NCBI GenBank assembly: GCA_963824935.1
Contig: CAWGRF010000029.1
Location: forward strand, 62,001 to 126,000
Direction: 5' to 3'
DNA length: 64,000 nt
From: JACCZX01 sp963824935
GTDB lineage: Bacteria > Pseudomonadota > Gammaproteobacteria > Burkholderiales > Burkholderiaceae_F
Shown: piece by piece, positions 8,639 to 17,690 of the stretch
Layout of the letters: the number at the start of each line of letters is the position of its first letter
Numbering within the stretch: position 1 is the stretch's first letter
Position numbers and translations under genes: made by a program
The notes under the pieces: model-generated
What the model was told of the DNA's origin: nothing
Seen by the model: the letters and a program-made list of their open reading frames with translations, nothing else
Database searches by the model: none

Positions 8639-10096
8639 CTACATCAGAACGATGTCGTACTGCTCCTGCGAATACACCGTCTCGACCTGCATCGACACCG
8701 GCTTGCCGATGAAATCGGACAGCATCGCCAGCGACTGCGATTCGTCTTCCAGGAACAGATCGATCACCTGCTGCGACGCCAGTATCCGGAACTCACGCGT
8801 CTCATCGAACAGGCGCGATTCGCGCAGGATTTCGCGCAGGATCTCGAAGCACACCGTGCGCGACGTTTTCACCTGGCCGCGCCCCTGACACATGGGACAT
8901 GGCTCGCACAGTATGTGCGCAAGCGATTCACGCGTGCGCTTACGCGTCATTTCGACCAGGCCAAGCTGCGTGAATCCGCTGACCGTCATGCGGGTGCGGT
9001 CACGCGTCAAGGCCTTCTTAAATTCGGCCAGCACCGCGTCCTGGTGCTCGGCACTCATCATGTCGATAAAGTCGATGATGATGATGCCGCCCAGATTGCG
9101 CAGCCTCAACTGCCGCGCGATGGCGTGCGCTGCTTCAAGGTTGGTTTTATAAATGGTGTCGTCGAAGTTTCGCGTGCCGACAAAGCCGCCGGTGTTGACA
9201 TCCACCGTCGTCATCGCCTCGGTCTGATCGATGATCAGATAGCCGCCCGACTTGAGCTCGACGCGGCGCGCGAGAGCTCTTTCAATTTCCGCATCGATCG
9301 AGTGCAGATCGAACAGTGGCCGCTCGCCTGCATAATGAATCAGCTTTGGTTCGATCTTCGGCACGAACTGCCGCGCGAACTGCTGCAGCTTCTGAAAATT
9401 CTCGCGCGAATCGACTTGCACCGACGTGGTCGCTTCGGTCGTCACGTCGCGCAAGATGCGTTGCGCGAGCCATAGTTCCTGATACAGAACCGCGGGGGCC
9501 ACGCTTTCGGCGCGACGTTCCTGAATGCGCCCCCAAAGTACGCGCAGGTATTCGAGGTCGTTCGCAAGGTCGGCCTCGGAGGCATCCTCAGCGCTGGTAC
9601 GGATGATGTAGCCACCGCGCTCATCAGGCGGCACGAGTTTCTGCAGCGTCTCTCGCAATTGCGTGCGCTCTTCTTCGTTCTCGATACGCTGCGAAATCCC
9701 GATATGCGGATCCTGCGGCAGATACACGAGCATGCGGCCGGCAATGCTGACCTGGGTCGACAAACGCGCGCCCTTGGTACCGATCGGATCCTTGACCACC
9801 TGCACCAGGATGGTTTCGCCTTCGTGTATCAGGCGTTCTATGGGCAGCGGCTTCTCCTGTATGACTTGCCGATACTCCCAGATATCGGCCACATGCAGGA
9901 ACGCTGCGCGCTCAAGACCGATATCGACAAACGCCGACTGCATCCCGGGCAGTACGCGCGCGACCCTTCCGAGATAAATATTGCCGACGATCCCACGCGA
10001 TGCGCTGCGCTCGATATGCAGTTCCTGCACGACGCCGGCCAGCAGCACCGCAACGCGCGTTTCCTGCGGAGTGATGTTGATTAGGATGTCTTCCAT
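8639..10096 (-). CDS. rng: Ribonuclease G
   Basis: This 485-residue single-strand endoribonuclease processes the 5' end of 16S rRNA and turns over some mRNAs. An S1 RNA-binding domain occupies about residues 35-120 (GNIYLGRVARVLPGMQSAFVDIG). The DNase-I-like catalytic domain carries TVDVNTGGFVG with Asp299 and IIIDFIDM with Asp342, equivalent to the two Mg-binding aspartates of RNase E. A zinc-link CEPCPMC lies near residue 395, followed by the small C-terminal domain. Its length and lack of a long tail separate it from RNase E. It is the last gene of the yebC-to-rng run, but 406 bases and a small plus-strand gene separate it from maf, so it may have its own promoter. Confidence 0.95.
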   Translation of the reverse strand: MEDILINITPQETRVAVLLAGVVQELHIERSASRGIVGNIYLGRVARVLPGMQSAFVDIGLERAAFLHVADIWEYRQVIQEKPLPIERLIHEGETILVQVVKDPIGTKGARLSTQVSIAGRMLVYLPQDPHIGISQRIENEEERTQLRETLQKLVPPDERGGYIIRTSAEDASEADLANDLEYLRVLWGRIQERRAESVAPAVLYQELWLAQRILRDVTTEATTSVQVDSRENFQKLQQFARQFVPKIEPKLIHYAGERPLFDLHSIDAEIERALARRVELKSGGYLIIDQTEAMTTVDVNTGGFVGTRNFDDTIYKTNLEAAHAIARQLRLRNLGGIIIIDFIDMMSAEHQDAVLAEFKKALTRDRTRMTVSGFTQLGLVEMTRKRTRESLAHILCEPCPMCQGRGQVKTSRTVCFEILREILRESRLFDETREFRILASQQVIDLFLEDESQSLAMLSDFIGKPVSMQVETVYSQEQYDIVLM

Positions 10097-10252
10097 AGAT
10101 GGGCGGGGATGGTATCGCAGGCACCTTCGGGTAATCCCTGTAAGCTTGAATTCAAGGATCGCATTAAGGTTATGCTTGCAGCGTATGTGAACGACCCGTC
10201 GCTCGCATTCGGGCGCGAGCTAAATCCAACTCACCAACCAGGAGACAAACGC

Positions 10253-10453
10253 ATGAAAACCCTAGCTTCCGTATCGATCGCCTGCTGCCTAGGCCTCGTT
10301 GCCGTCGGCGTCGCTGCTCAGGACAAGAAGAAAGAAATGACGGCAGCGGATTGCAAGACCTACATGGACGCGGCCGCGAAGGACGCCAAGATGAAAGACG
10401 CGGCGAAGGACGCTGAGTGCAAGGCCTTGGCGGACAAGGCTGCTAAGAAGTAG
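10253..10453 (+). CDS. Small secreted Lys/Asp/Ala-rich protein
   Basis: This 66-residue protein starts at ATG 10253, eight bases after a strong AGGAG (10241-10245). A signal peptide (MKTLASVSIACCLGLVAVG, cleavage near VAA-Q) leaves a mature chain of about 45 residues. The mature part is made of charged AAKDAKMKDAAKD-like repeats with two cysteines, which could form one disulfide. It loosely resembles PsiF-type small periplasmic proteins but lacks a clear match. A weak promoter-like pair (TTGAAT at 10146, TATGCT at 10171, spacing 19) lies upstream and a clear terminator follows. A real small gene is very likely because it has its own ribosome site and terminator; its function is unknown. Confidence 0.7.
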   Translation: MKTLASVSIACCLGLVAVGVAAQDKKKEMTAADCKTYMDAAAKDAKMKDAAKDAECKALADKAAKK

Positions 10454-10469
10454 ATCTGCGGCAGTTGGA

Positions 10470-10504
10470 CGGCTCGCTCGAATCCGGGCGAGCCGTTTTC
10501 GTTT
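10470..10504 (+). terminator. Rho-independent terminator after the small secreted protein gene
   Basis: An eight-base-pair stem CGGCTCGC (10470-10477) pairs with GCGAGCCG (10488-10495) across a ten-base loop, followed by TTTTCGTTT. It ends the plus-strand small gene and overlaps the last bases of maf, which converges on it. Confidence 0.8.
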
Positions 10505-11114
10505 AGAGAACCTTCAGTCCCGCTCGCGACAAAAGTTGCGCCGTTTCGAACAGCGGCAGGCCCATCACGCCCGAATAGCTGCCTTCGATGCGCTCGATAA
10601 AGATCGCAGCCAGTCCCTGGATCGCATAGCCGCCCGCCTTGTCGTACGGTTCGGTGGTGGCGCAGTAGCGTTCAATCTCGTCCTTGGTTAGCGCGCGCAA
10701 GCTGACTTGCGATACCGACGTAGCCGTCGTTACCGAGCCTTCCATCGCGAGTGCAACGACGGTACGCACCTCGTGCGTGCGGCCGGACAGGTTGCGCATG
10801 AATTCGCGCGCTTGCTGCACGTCGGTCGGTTTGGCGACGACGCGATCGTCGACGATGACGGCGGTATCGGCTGCCAGTACCGGGCGATAAAGCATTGATC
10901 GCATGCGCAACACTTGCAGGCCGAAGGCTGCCTTCTCACGTGCGGTGCGCTCGACGTAGTCGGCATACGACTCGCCTTCGTGCTGCGATTCATCGACATC
11001 GGGTCCGCGCGGGGTGGCCAGTCGCAGTAGCAACGGATCGAACTTCACGCCAATCTGCTTCAGCAGCTCGCGCCGGCGCGGACTGCGTGATGCAAGGTAG
11101 AGCGTGCCGGGCAT
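10503..11114 (-). CDS. maf: Maf-family nucleoside triphosphate pyrophosphatase
   Basis: This 203-residue protein begins with LYLASRSPRRRELL, the Maf P-loop-like SxSxRR motif. It continues with VLAADTAVIVDDRVVAKP near residue 80 and EPYDKAGGYAIQG near residue 155, all diagnostic of Maf/YhdE enzymes. They hydrolyse dTTP, UTP or modified pyrimidine nucleotides to monophosphate and pyrophosphate, cleaning the nucleotide pool and affecting septum formation. Which subfamily (YhdE dTTP/UTP or YceF m7GTP type) cannot be fixed by eye, but the linkage with rlmH, rsfS and rng fits the YhdE type. It starts 12 bases after the stop of rlmH. Confidence 0.92.
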   Translation of the reverse strand: MPGTLYLASRSPRRRELLKQIGVKFDPLLLRLATPRGPDVDESQHEGESYADYVERTAREKAAFGLQVLRMRSMLYRPVLAADTAVIVDDRVVAKPTDVQQAREFMRNLSGRTHEVRTVVALAMEGSVTTATSVSQVSLRALTKDEIERYCATTEPYDKAGGYAIQGLAAIFIERIEGSYSGVMGLPLFETAQLLSRAGLKVL

Positions 11115-11126
11115 TAGAGGCGCCTC

Positions 11127-11594
11127 CTAAGCCCTGTGATACGGATGGCCGGCGAGCATCGACCATGCGCGATAAAGCTGCTCGGCGAGCACGACACGCG
11201 CGAGTGCGTGCGGTAACGTCATGCTGGAAAGCCGTAGCAGCATGCGTGCGTCGCGCTTGAGGCCCGGATCAAGCCCGTCAGCGCCGCCGATTACGAATGC
11301 GACATCCTGTGCTGCATCACGCCACTGCTGCAGATGGTCGGCCAGTTGTTGAGTCGACCAGTCTTTACCGCGCTCATCGAGCGCGACTAACACCGCGCCG
11401 CTCGGTACGGCGGTGCGTATGCGTGCCGCTTCCGCGCTTAACAGCCGCGCGACAGGAGTGCCGTTACGAGTCTCAGCCTTCACTTGCTTCGGATCCACTT
11501 TGAACTCCGCCGGAAAGCGGGCGAGATAGTCTTTGACTGCCGCATCGGCCCACGCCGGTTGCCTCAGGCCGACCGCGATGATCGTGATACGCAT
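11127..11594 (-). CDS. rlmH: 23S rRNA pseudouridine-1915 N3-methyltransferase
   Basis: This 155-residue SPOUT methyltransferase methylates pseudouridine 1915 in helix 69 of 23S rRNA on assembled 70S ribosomes, using S-adenosylmethionine. The C-terminal trefoil knot is clear: FVIGGADGL near residue 100, then LSSMTLPHALARVVLAEQLY and the ending AGHPYHRA that is nearly invariant in RlmH. Its length matches the 155-residue Escherichia coli enzyme. It lies five bases downstream of rsfS in the same operon. Confidence 0.96.
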   Translation of the reverse strand: MRITIIAVGLRQPAWADAAVKDYLARFPAEFKVDPKQVKAETRNGTPVARLLSAEAARIRTAVPSGAVLVALDERGKDWSTQQLADHLQQWRDAAQDVAFVIGGADGLDPGLKRDARMLLRLSSMTLPHALARVVLAEQLYRAWSMLAGHPYHRA

Positions 11595-11599
11595 CGCGG

Positions 11600-11995
11600 C
11601 TATGCGGTACCGGCAGTCTTCGACTTACTTGACGACCTTTTCGTCTTCTCCGCGGGAGACTTGAGCCGCACCGGCTTTCCACCCCAGAGTTCTTCCAGGT
11701 TGTAGTACGCGCGATAGGCCGGTTGCATGATGTGCACGATCACTTCATTGCAGTCGACCAGTACCCATTCCCCGGTATCTTCGCCTTCGACGCTGACGAT
11801 ATCGCCGCCGGCTTCCTTCACTTTCTCGACCACCGATGACGCCAGCGCACGGGTTTGCCGGTTCGAGGTGCCGCTGGCGACGACGACGCGCTCGAACATG
11901 TCAGAGAGCTCGCTCGTGTTGAAGATCTTGATGTCGTGCGCCTTGACGTCCTCGAGCGCGTCGACAACGACTCGTTGCAGTTTGCGAAGGTCCAA
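11600..11995 (-). CDS. rsfS: Ribosomal silencing factor RsfS
   Basis: RsfS binds ribosomal protein uL14 and blocks joining of the subunits during starvation. The 131-residue product starts at TTG 11995, one base after the nadD stop. This gives an N-terminus (M)DLRKLQRVVVDALEDVKAHDI that matches the family start closely, whereas the open frame further upstream lies inside nadD. The conserved SGTSNRQTRALA segment and the GEWVLVDCNEVIVHIM strand pair are present. A C-terminal extension of about 20 residues rich in Lys and Ser (KTKRSSSKSK) goes beyond the usual domain. It is translationally close to nadD and rlmH. Confidence 0.93.
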   Translation of the reverse strand: MDLRKLQRVVVDALEDVKAHDIKIFNTSELSDMFERVVVASGTSNRQTRALASSVVEKVKEAGGDIVSVEGEDTGEWVLVDCNEVIVHIMQPAYRAYYNLEELWGGKPVRLKSPAEKTKRSSSKSKTAGTA

Positions 11996-11996
11996 T

Positions 11997-12656
11997 TTAG
12001 GTCTGGTAAAGCTGGTGCCGCCGAATATAGTCGAGCACTGCGGCAGGGACCATCGCGGCCAGGCGCTGCTCCGTTCGTGCGGTTGAGGGATCGCGGAGCA
12101 AGCGCCGAACCTCGGTGGCCGACGCATCGACCGGCGTCATCGCGAATTCGACCACGCTGCCGCCGAGATGCGATGCAAGACGCGCGGCTTCGCTGCCGCG
12201 CGCGGCCGGCACCGTTTGCAGAGCTGGATTGGGTGGGGACGGCGCGCCCGCGCGTTGCGCAACGGCGATATGCGCGTTTCTGACGATCTGTTGCCAGTCG
12301 CGCCACGTGTCGAAGCGAGCGAATTGATCCGAACCCATGATCAGTACCAGTGGACGATTGGGTTGCGAGCTTCGCAGCGCATGCAATGTGTCGATCGTGT
12401 ACGTCACACCACCGCGCTCGATCTCGTGCATGTCGAGTGCGAAGCGCGGCTCGTCGGCGATTGCCAGTTGCACCATCCGGGCACGATGCTCTGCAGCCGT
12501 TATCGGACCTTTTTGCCACGGCTGGGCAGCGGGAATGAAGCGGATTTGATCCAACGGTAGATGCTTGAGCGCATCGCGCGCCAGTTGCAGATGTCCGTTA
12601 TGAATCGGATCGAAGCTGCCGCCGAGTAGGCCGATCGGCGCGCGCTCTACGTCCAT
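11997..12656 (-). CDS. nadD: Nicotinate-nucleotide adenylyltransferase
   Basis: NadD adenylates nicotinate mononucleotide to deamido-NAD, the step before NadE (found here at 61167). The 219-residue protein starts at ATG 12656. IGLLGGSFDPIHNGHL at residues 6-21 is the nucleotide-binding GxFxPxHxGH motif, and SATEVRRLL near residue 180 is the ISxTxIR-type motif. As the sequence stands the frame is continuous with hemF upstream. That fusion is almost certainly false: one base less near 12672 ends hemF at a TAG (12647-12649) that overlaps the nadD start by ten bases. The TTG start of rsfS follows one base after the stop. Confidence 0.92.
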   Translation of the reverse strand: MDVERAPIGLLGGSFDPIHNGHLQLARDALKHLPLDQIRFIPAAQPWQKGPITAAEHRARMVQLAIADEPRFALDMHEIERGGVTYTIDTLHALRSSQPNRPLVLIMGSDQFARFDTWRDWQQIVRNAHIAVAQRAGAPSPPNPALQTVPAARGSEAARLASHLGGSVVEFAMTPVDASATEVRRLLRDPSTARTEQRLAAMVPAAVLDYIRRHQLYQT

Positions 12657-13571
12657 TCTCGCGGACGCAGGAAAGTCCGAATACAACCGTGCCTCGGGCG
12701 TTCCCGGCTCGGGTTGCCAGTTGTATTTCCAACTCACGACCGGCGGCAGCGACATCAGGATCGATTCAGTGCGGCCGCCCGATTGCAGGCCGAACAACGT
12801 GCCGCGGTCGTACACCAGATTGAATTCGACATAGCGCCCGCGTCGATACGCCTGAAACTCGCGCTCGCGTTCGCCGTACGGTGTGTCGCGCCGACGCTCG
12901 ACGATCGGCACATAGGCATCGAGAAATGCATCGCCGACCGCGCGCAGCATCGCAAAGCTTCCCGTAAAGCCAAGTTCGTGAAAGTCGTCGAAGAACACGC
13001 CGCCGATCCCACGCGGCTCGTCGCGATGCTTCAGGTAGAAATACTCGTCGCACCACTTCTTGAAGCGCGGGTACTTGTCAGAACCGAACGGCTCGAGGGC
13101 GCGCTTGCACACGGTGTGAAAGTGGCGCGCATCGTCCTCGAAGCCATAGTACGGCGTCAGGTCGGTGCCGCCTCCGAACCAATAGATATCGGGCTGGTCC
13201 TTCGCCTTCGCGATGAAGAACCGCACGTTCATGTGCACCGTCGGCACGTACGGATTACGCGGATGCAATACCAGCGAGACACCGAGCGCTTCGAAGCCGC
13301 GGCCTGCGAGCTCAGGTCGCTGCGCGCTGGCTGACGGCGGCAGCGACTTGCCGATCACGTGTGAAAAGCCAACGCCGCCGCGCTCGAGCAGATTGCCGTT
13401 TTCAATAATCCGTGTCAGCCCGCCGCCGGCAAGAGCCGCATCGTCCGGCTTTTCCCACACGTCATGCGCAAACGGTTTGCCGTCGAGTCGTTCGAAAGCA
13501 GCGACGATGCGCTGCTGCAAATCGAGCAGATACTCGCGAACCGACTGGCTATCGATGAATTCTGCCGTCAC
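12647..13571 (-). CDS. hemF: Coproporphyrinogen III oxidase, aerobic (frameshift near the 3' end)
   Basis: HemF oxidatively decarboxylates coproporphyrinogen III to protoporphyrinogen IX using oxygen. Family blocks are intact: VWEKPDDAALAGGG near residue 38, HMNVRFF, YWFGGGTDLTPYYGFEDDARHFH near residue 130, GIGGVFFDDF and YVEFNLVYDRGTLFGLQ. The start is GTG 13571, overlapping the peptidase stop as GTGA. Near 12672 the run reads GACTTTCCTGCG; removing one T gives Asp-Phe-Leu-Arg-Pro-Arg-Glu-Trp-Thr and a stop at 12647, the normal HemF C-terminus, for a protein of about 307 residues. Without that repair the frame runs on through nadD. I treat the extra base as an assembly error or recent mutation. 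Confidence 0.88.
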
Positions 13572-15562
13572 GACAGGTGGCGTTTGATAAAGCCAAGCAC
13601 CGTGTCGTACCACGCAACGATATTGCGCGGCTTCAGAATCCAGTGATTCTCGTCGGGGAACACCAGCAATTCGGAGGGTACGCCGTGGTACTGCAGCGCT
13701 TCGAACAGGTTCAGGCCTTCACCGATCGGGCAGCGGTAGTCTTTCTCGCCATGAATGATCAGCGCCGGCGTCTTCCATTGCTTGATGTGGCGAATCGGCG
13801 CGTAGCGATCGTATGACGCGGGGTCGGCGTATGGATCTTCGCCGCCCATTTCCAGATACCACCACGCGGGATGATCGGTAGTACCCGTAAATTGCGCCAT
13901 CGTGGTTACGCACGCATGCGTAATCAAACACTTGAAGCGCTGCGTCTGCGTGCCGATCCAGTTCGTCATGTAGCCACCGAAGCTGCCGCCCATCGCCATC
14001 ATTCGATTCGCGTCCACATCGGCGCGCGCGGCGAGGGCGTCAGTTACGGCCATCAAATCCTTGTAGCACTGATCGCCCCAGACGTTGCCCCAGATGCCTT
14101 GCACGAACGGCTGACCGAAGCCGGTTGAGCCGCGTGGGTTCGGTTGCGCGACGACGTAGCCCTGCGCGACTGCCAGCAACGGATTCCAGCGCCAATGCCA
14201 CGCATCAGCGGTCATGCCGATCGGACCGCCATGAATCCAAACCAATGTTGGCAGCTTCCCCTGTGCACTCTTCGGCTTCATCACGAAGTACTGCACATCC
14301 GCCCCGTCGGTCGATTTTGCCGTCAGGCTTTCGACGGTGGCCCAGTCGGGATAGGCAAGACCCGATAGCCGCGCAAGCGTTTGCGGCGGCGAGCCGGGAT
14401 CGGCGGTAACGACGAACGCTTCGGGTGCCTCGAGAAACGTCGAGCGGATGCCCGCAATGCGGCCATCGGAAAGCACGTGCAGATCGGTGTGTTCGCCACC
14501 TTCGCGCTGCGCGCTGATGCGGTCGACCTTGCCGCTTTGGATGTCGATCGCATACACGGGCACATGACCGGCAACGTCGGCGCCGACGATCAGGCGCTTG
14601 CCGTCTGCCGTCCAATCGCCGATATGGGGCCAGGCGTCGAACTGCTTTGCAACCTCACGCAAGGAACCGCTCGCAACGTCGATCAATGTCAATGTCGGAC
14701 GGACCACCGTGGTCGGTGACCGCGTGCTGCGAATCACGGCCAGCGTCTTACCGTCGGGTGCGTACAGCGGCGATTCGTTGTTGGTATTGGTCGCTGCACC
14801 TACGATTCGCACGGCCTTCGTTTCGACATCGATCAGCGCAATCGCGGTGTCGGTCTCGCGATCTTCTCCGGGGCTTTGCCAAGTCACAGCGACTTGCTTC
14901 CCGTCGGGCGCCACATCGAATTCGGGTTCGACGGACATCTCGCGCCTGGCCTGCGGCGTGAGATCGGTCCGATCCTTTCCGTCGGACGAATACGCGATCA
15001 AATGCACATTCGCCAGGTTGTCGTTTTCGTGCAGCCAATGGTCCCAATGGCGCACCGGCTGGCTGCGAAAGTGCCGCGCGGTCGAGCCTTTCTTGTCGCG
15101 ATCCTTCGCGGTTTCACGTTGCTTGTCGTGATCAACGCCGTCGAGCACTGGGGCGAGCACGATCAAGCGGTCAGCCTTCTTGGCAAACTTGAATGCGTCG
15201 ACGCCGAGCGGTTCGTCGGTTAGCTGCTGTGGCTCGCCGCCTGCAGCCGGCGACAGCCAGACTTGCATGCGCTTGTCATCATCGTCGTCTGCCTTGACTT
15301 CGTTCGGTTGCCGGTTCGATAGAAACGCGAGCGCACCATCGCGGCGAAATGCGGGTGCCGTGTCCTTGGTATCGCCGCGCGTTAACTGCGTCGCATCGCT
15401 GCCATCGGTGGGAACCTTCCAGATGTCGGACACGTACTTGGCCCCGTCGCGATCCATGCGCTGCACCGCAACCGCGAGCCATGTGCCGTCGGGCGACGGC
15501 GCAATTGCCGACACGCGCTTCAGCGCGATGTGCTGCTCTACGGTATAGGGAACGTCAGCCAT
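13568..15562 (-). CDS. S9 family prolyl oligopeptidase / acylaminoacyl-peptidase
   Basis: This 664-residue serine peptidase has an N-terminal beta-propeller (about residues 10-380, with WD-like PSPDGTWLAV and APDGKQVAVTW repeats) and a C-terminal alpha/beta-hydrolase domain. The catalytic triad is visible: Ser527 in GGSFGGYM, Asp608 in HGEKDYRCP and His640 in DENHWIL. There is no signal peptide, so it should be cytoplasmic, cleaving short peptides or acylated N-termini. It overlaps purD upstream by eight bases and hemF downstream by four, so it is embedded in the housekeeping operon. In the relatives I know, purD and hemF are adjacent, so the gene looks inserted. Confidence 0.9.
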   Translation of the reverse strand: MADVPYTVEQHIALKRVSAIAPSPDGTWLAVAVQRMDRDGAKYVSDIWKVPTDGSDATQLTRGDTKDTAPAFRRDGALAFLSNRQPNEVKADDDDDKRMQVWLSPAAGGEPQQLTDEPLGVDAFKFAKKADRLIVLAPVLDGVDHDKQRETAKDRDKKGSTARHFRSQPVRHWDHWLHENDNLANVHLIAYSSDGKDRTDLTPQARREMSVEPEFDVAPDGKQVAVTWQSPGEDRETDTAIALIDVETKAVRIVGAATNTNNESPLYAPDGKTLAVIRSTRSPTTVVRPTLTLIDVASGSLREVAKQFDAWPHIGDWTADGKRLIVGADVAGHVPVYAIDIQSGKVDRISAQREGGEHTDLHVLSDGRIAGIRSTFLEAPEAFVVTADPGSPPQTLARLSGLAYPDWATVESLTAKSTDGADVQYFVMKPKSAQGKLPTLVWIHGGPIGMTADAWHWRWNPLLAVAQGYVVAQPNPRGSTGFGQPFVQGIWGNVWGDQCYKDLMAVTDALAARADVDANRMMAMGGSFGGYMTNWIGTQTQRFKCLITHACVTTMAQFTGTTDHPAWWYLEMGGEDPYADPASYDRYAPIRHIKQWKTPALIIHGEKDYRCPIGEGLNLFEALQYHGVPSELLVFPDENHWILKPRNIVAWYDTVLGFIKRHLS

Positions 15563-16847
15563 CCACTGATCCTAGCGTTGGTTTCTTCAGGGCGCGGTGC
15601 CCGATATCGCGGCGGAATTGCATCCCATCGAATGCGACTCGATCGACGGCGTCGTACGCACGCTTCTGCGCCGCGCGCACGGTTTCACCAAGCGCGGTCA
15701 CGCACAGCACGCGGCCTCCGCTGGTGACAAGTTGCTGGCCCTGCAGCGCAGTGCCCGCATGGAATGTGATGCAGCCTTCTTCCTCGTCGGGCAACTTCGT
15801 AATGACATCGCCCTTGCGCGGAGCATTCGGATAACCCGCAGCGGCGACTACGACGCCGAGCGCGGTGCGACGATCCCATTGGGCTTCGACGTCGTCGAGC
15901 CGGCCATCGATCGCCGCTTCGATCAGCGGCACGAGATCCGATTTCAGGCGCGGCAGGATGACCTGGCATTCCGGATCCCCCATGCGGCTGTTGAACTCGA
16001 TCGTCCTTACTCCGCCCGATCGATCGATCATCAGGCCCGCATACAGAAACCCCGTGAAGGCGTTGCCGTCGGCGGCCATCCCATTGATGGTGGGCACGAT
16101 GATTTCGCGCAGCACCTTGGCGTGCAGCGTGGGCGTCACGATCGGTGCCGGCGAGTACGCACCCATGCCTCCGGTATTCGGACCTCGGTCTTCATCGAGC
16201 AGGCGCTTGTGATCCTGGCTCGACGCGAGAGCAAGCACGTTCCGGCCATCCGACATCACGATGAAGCTCGCTTCCTCGCCGACCAGATGCTCTTCGATCA
16301 CGACGCGCGCGCCGCTGACGCCCATTTTGTTATCGACGAGCATCGAGTCGATAGCTGCGTCGGCCTCATCGATTGTCAGCGCAACGACGACACCTTTGCC
16401 GGCGGCCAACCCATCGGCCTTTATGACGATCGGCGCGCCGCGTTCGCGCACATAGGCACGCGCTGCGGCGGCGTCGGTGAAGGTCTGATAGCGGGCGGTT
16501 GGAATTTGATGCCGCGTCATGAACGACTTGGCGAAATCCTTCGAGCTTTCCAGTCGTGCCGCGGCTTGCGTCGGACCGAAAATGCGCAAATCGTGCGAAC
16601 GGAACGTGTCGACTACTCCTGACGCAAGGGCAGCCTCTGGCCCGACGACAGTGAAAGCAACATCCTCACGTTGCGCGAAGGCGGCGAGCGCTTCATTGCT
16701 CTCGTAGGCAACGTTCCGATAGCGCTGATCGCGCGCCGTACCTCCGTTACCCGGTGCGAGGTAGACGAGTTGAACGCGAGGCGACTGCGCAAGTTTCCAG
16801 GCAAGCGCGTGCTCGCGACCGCCCCCGCCGATCACGAGCAGCTTCAT
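15555..16847 (-). CDS. purD: Phosphoribosylamine-glycine ligase
   Basis: PurD joins glycine to phosphoribosylamine with ATP to form GAR, the second step of purine synthesis. The 430-residue protein shows the N-terminal LLVIGGGGREHALAWKLA, the ATP-grasp segments VIKADGLAAGKGVVVA (near residue 145) and MGAYSPAPIVTP, and the metal-binding EFNSRMGDPECQVILP near residue 285. The length matches the family (about 425-430). Its ATG overlaps the yebC stop as ATGA and its 3' end overlaps the S9 peptidase by eight bases. Confidence 0.96.
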   Translation of the reverse strand: MKLLVIGGGGREHALAWKLAQSPRVQLVYLAPGNGGTARDQRYRNVAYESNEALAAFAQREDVAFTVVGPEAALASGVVDTFRSHDLRIFGPTQAAARLESSKDFAKSFMTRHQIPTARYQTFTDAAAARAYVRERGAPIVIKADGLAAGKGVVVALTIDEADAAIDSMLVDNKMGVSGARVVIEEHLVGEEASFIVMSDGRNVLALASSQDHKRLLDEDRGPNTGGMGAYSPAPIVTPTLHAKVLREIIVPTINGMAADGNAFTGFLYAGLMIDRSGGVRTIEFNSRMGDPECQVILPRLKSDLVPLIEAAIDGRLDDVEAQWDRRTALGVVVAAAGYPNAPRKGDVITKLPDEEEGCITFHAGTALQGQQLVTSGGRVLCVTALGETVRAAQKRAYDAVDRVAFDGMQFRRDIGHRALKKPTLGSVDG

Positions 16848-17570
16848 TCCGCGAGCGCTGCGGTCGTGTACACGTGCTGCACATCGTCGAGGTCCTCGAG
16901 TGCGTCCAGCAGCTTCTGCATCCTTTCGGCGTCGTCGCCGGTAAGCACCGTTTCGGCCACCGGCTTCATCGTTACCTCGGCCAGCTCGGGCTTCAGTCCT
17001 GCGCTGTCGAGCGCCGAGCGCACTCTTTCGAAGTCGCTCGGCGCCGAGATCACTTCGACCGTGCCATCGTCATTTGCGATCTACATCTTCGGCGCCGGCA
17101 TCGAGCGCCACGTCGATCACCTTTTCTTCCGACGTTCCGGGTGCGAACAACAGCTGCCCGCAATGCTTGAAGTTGAACGCGACCGAACCGTCGGTGCCGA
17201 GGTTGCCGCCGTGCTTGGCGAGCGCGTGCCGCACTTCGGCGACGGTGCGCGTGCGGTTATCGGTCATCGCGTCGATCATCAGCGCGGCACCGCCGATGCC
17301 GTAACCCTCGTAGCGAATTTCCTCGTAACTTACGCCCTCCAGTTTGCCGGCACCGCGCTGGATTGCGTTAGTGAGCTTGTCCTTCGGAACGTTGCCGAGC
17401 CGCGCCTTGTCGAGTGCGAGGCGCAGACGCGGGTTCATCGCCGGATCGGCGCCGCCATCGCGCGCAGCAACGGTGACTTCACGAATGATCTTGGTCCAAA
17501 GCGAACCGCGCTTGGCATCCTGGCGGTTCTTGCGGTGCTGAATGTTGGCCCACCTGGAATGTCCGGCCAT
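16844..17570 (-). CDS. yebC: YebC/PmpR-family transcription or translation regulator (one frameshift)
   Basis: The N-terminal 167 residues are read from ATG 17570 (MAGHSRWANIQHRKNRQDAK) and match YebC closely, including GYGIGGAALMIDAMTDNRTRT. The frame then stops at codons around 17071. The C-terminal domain (NDDGTVEVISAPSDFERVR to TTAALAE) follows in another frame. Removing one G near 17077 restores DVIANDDGTVEV and a product of about 241 residues, the normal size. YebC proteins are described as DNA-binding regulators and, more recently, as factors that relieve ribosome stalling. The repair is so exact that an insertion error is more likely than gene loss. It is the first gene of the operon. 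Confidence 0.88.
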
Positions 17571-17690
17571 GGAAAATGTCTTCGGTGCAAATGTGTGATT
17601 CCGGGAGGGGCGCGAGTGTAACAAGGCACTGATCGGTGACCCGGCGTGTTGGGCTACGCTTGCGATGACTAGCTACGACTCGAGGCCTCA

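Noticed and set aside
11997..13613. One 538-codon frame suggesting a HemF-NadD fusion enzyme
   Set aside because: The hemF C-terminus and stop are recovered exactly by removing one T near 12672, and the nadD ATG overlaps that stop, so two separate genes fit better.
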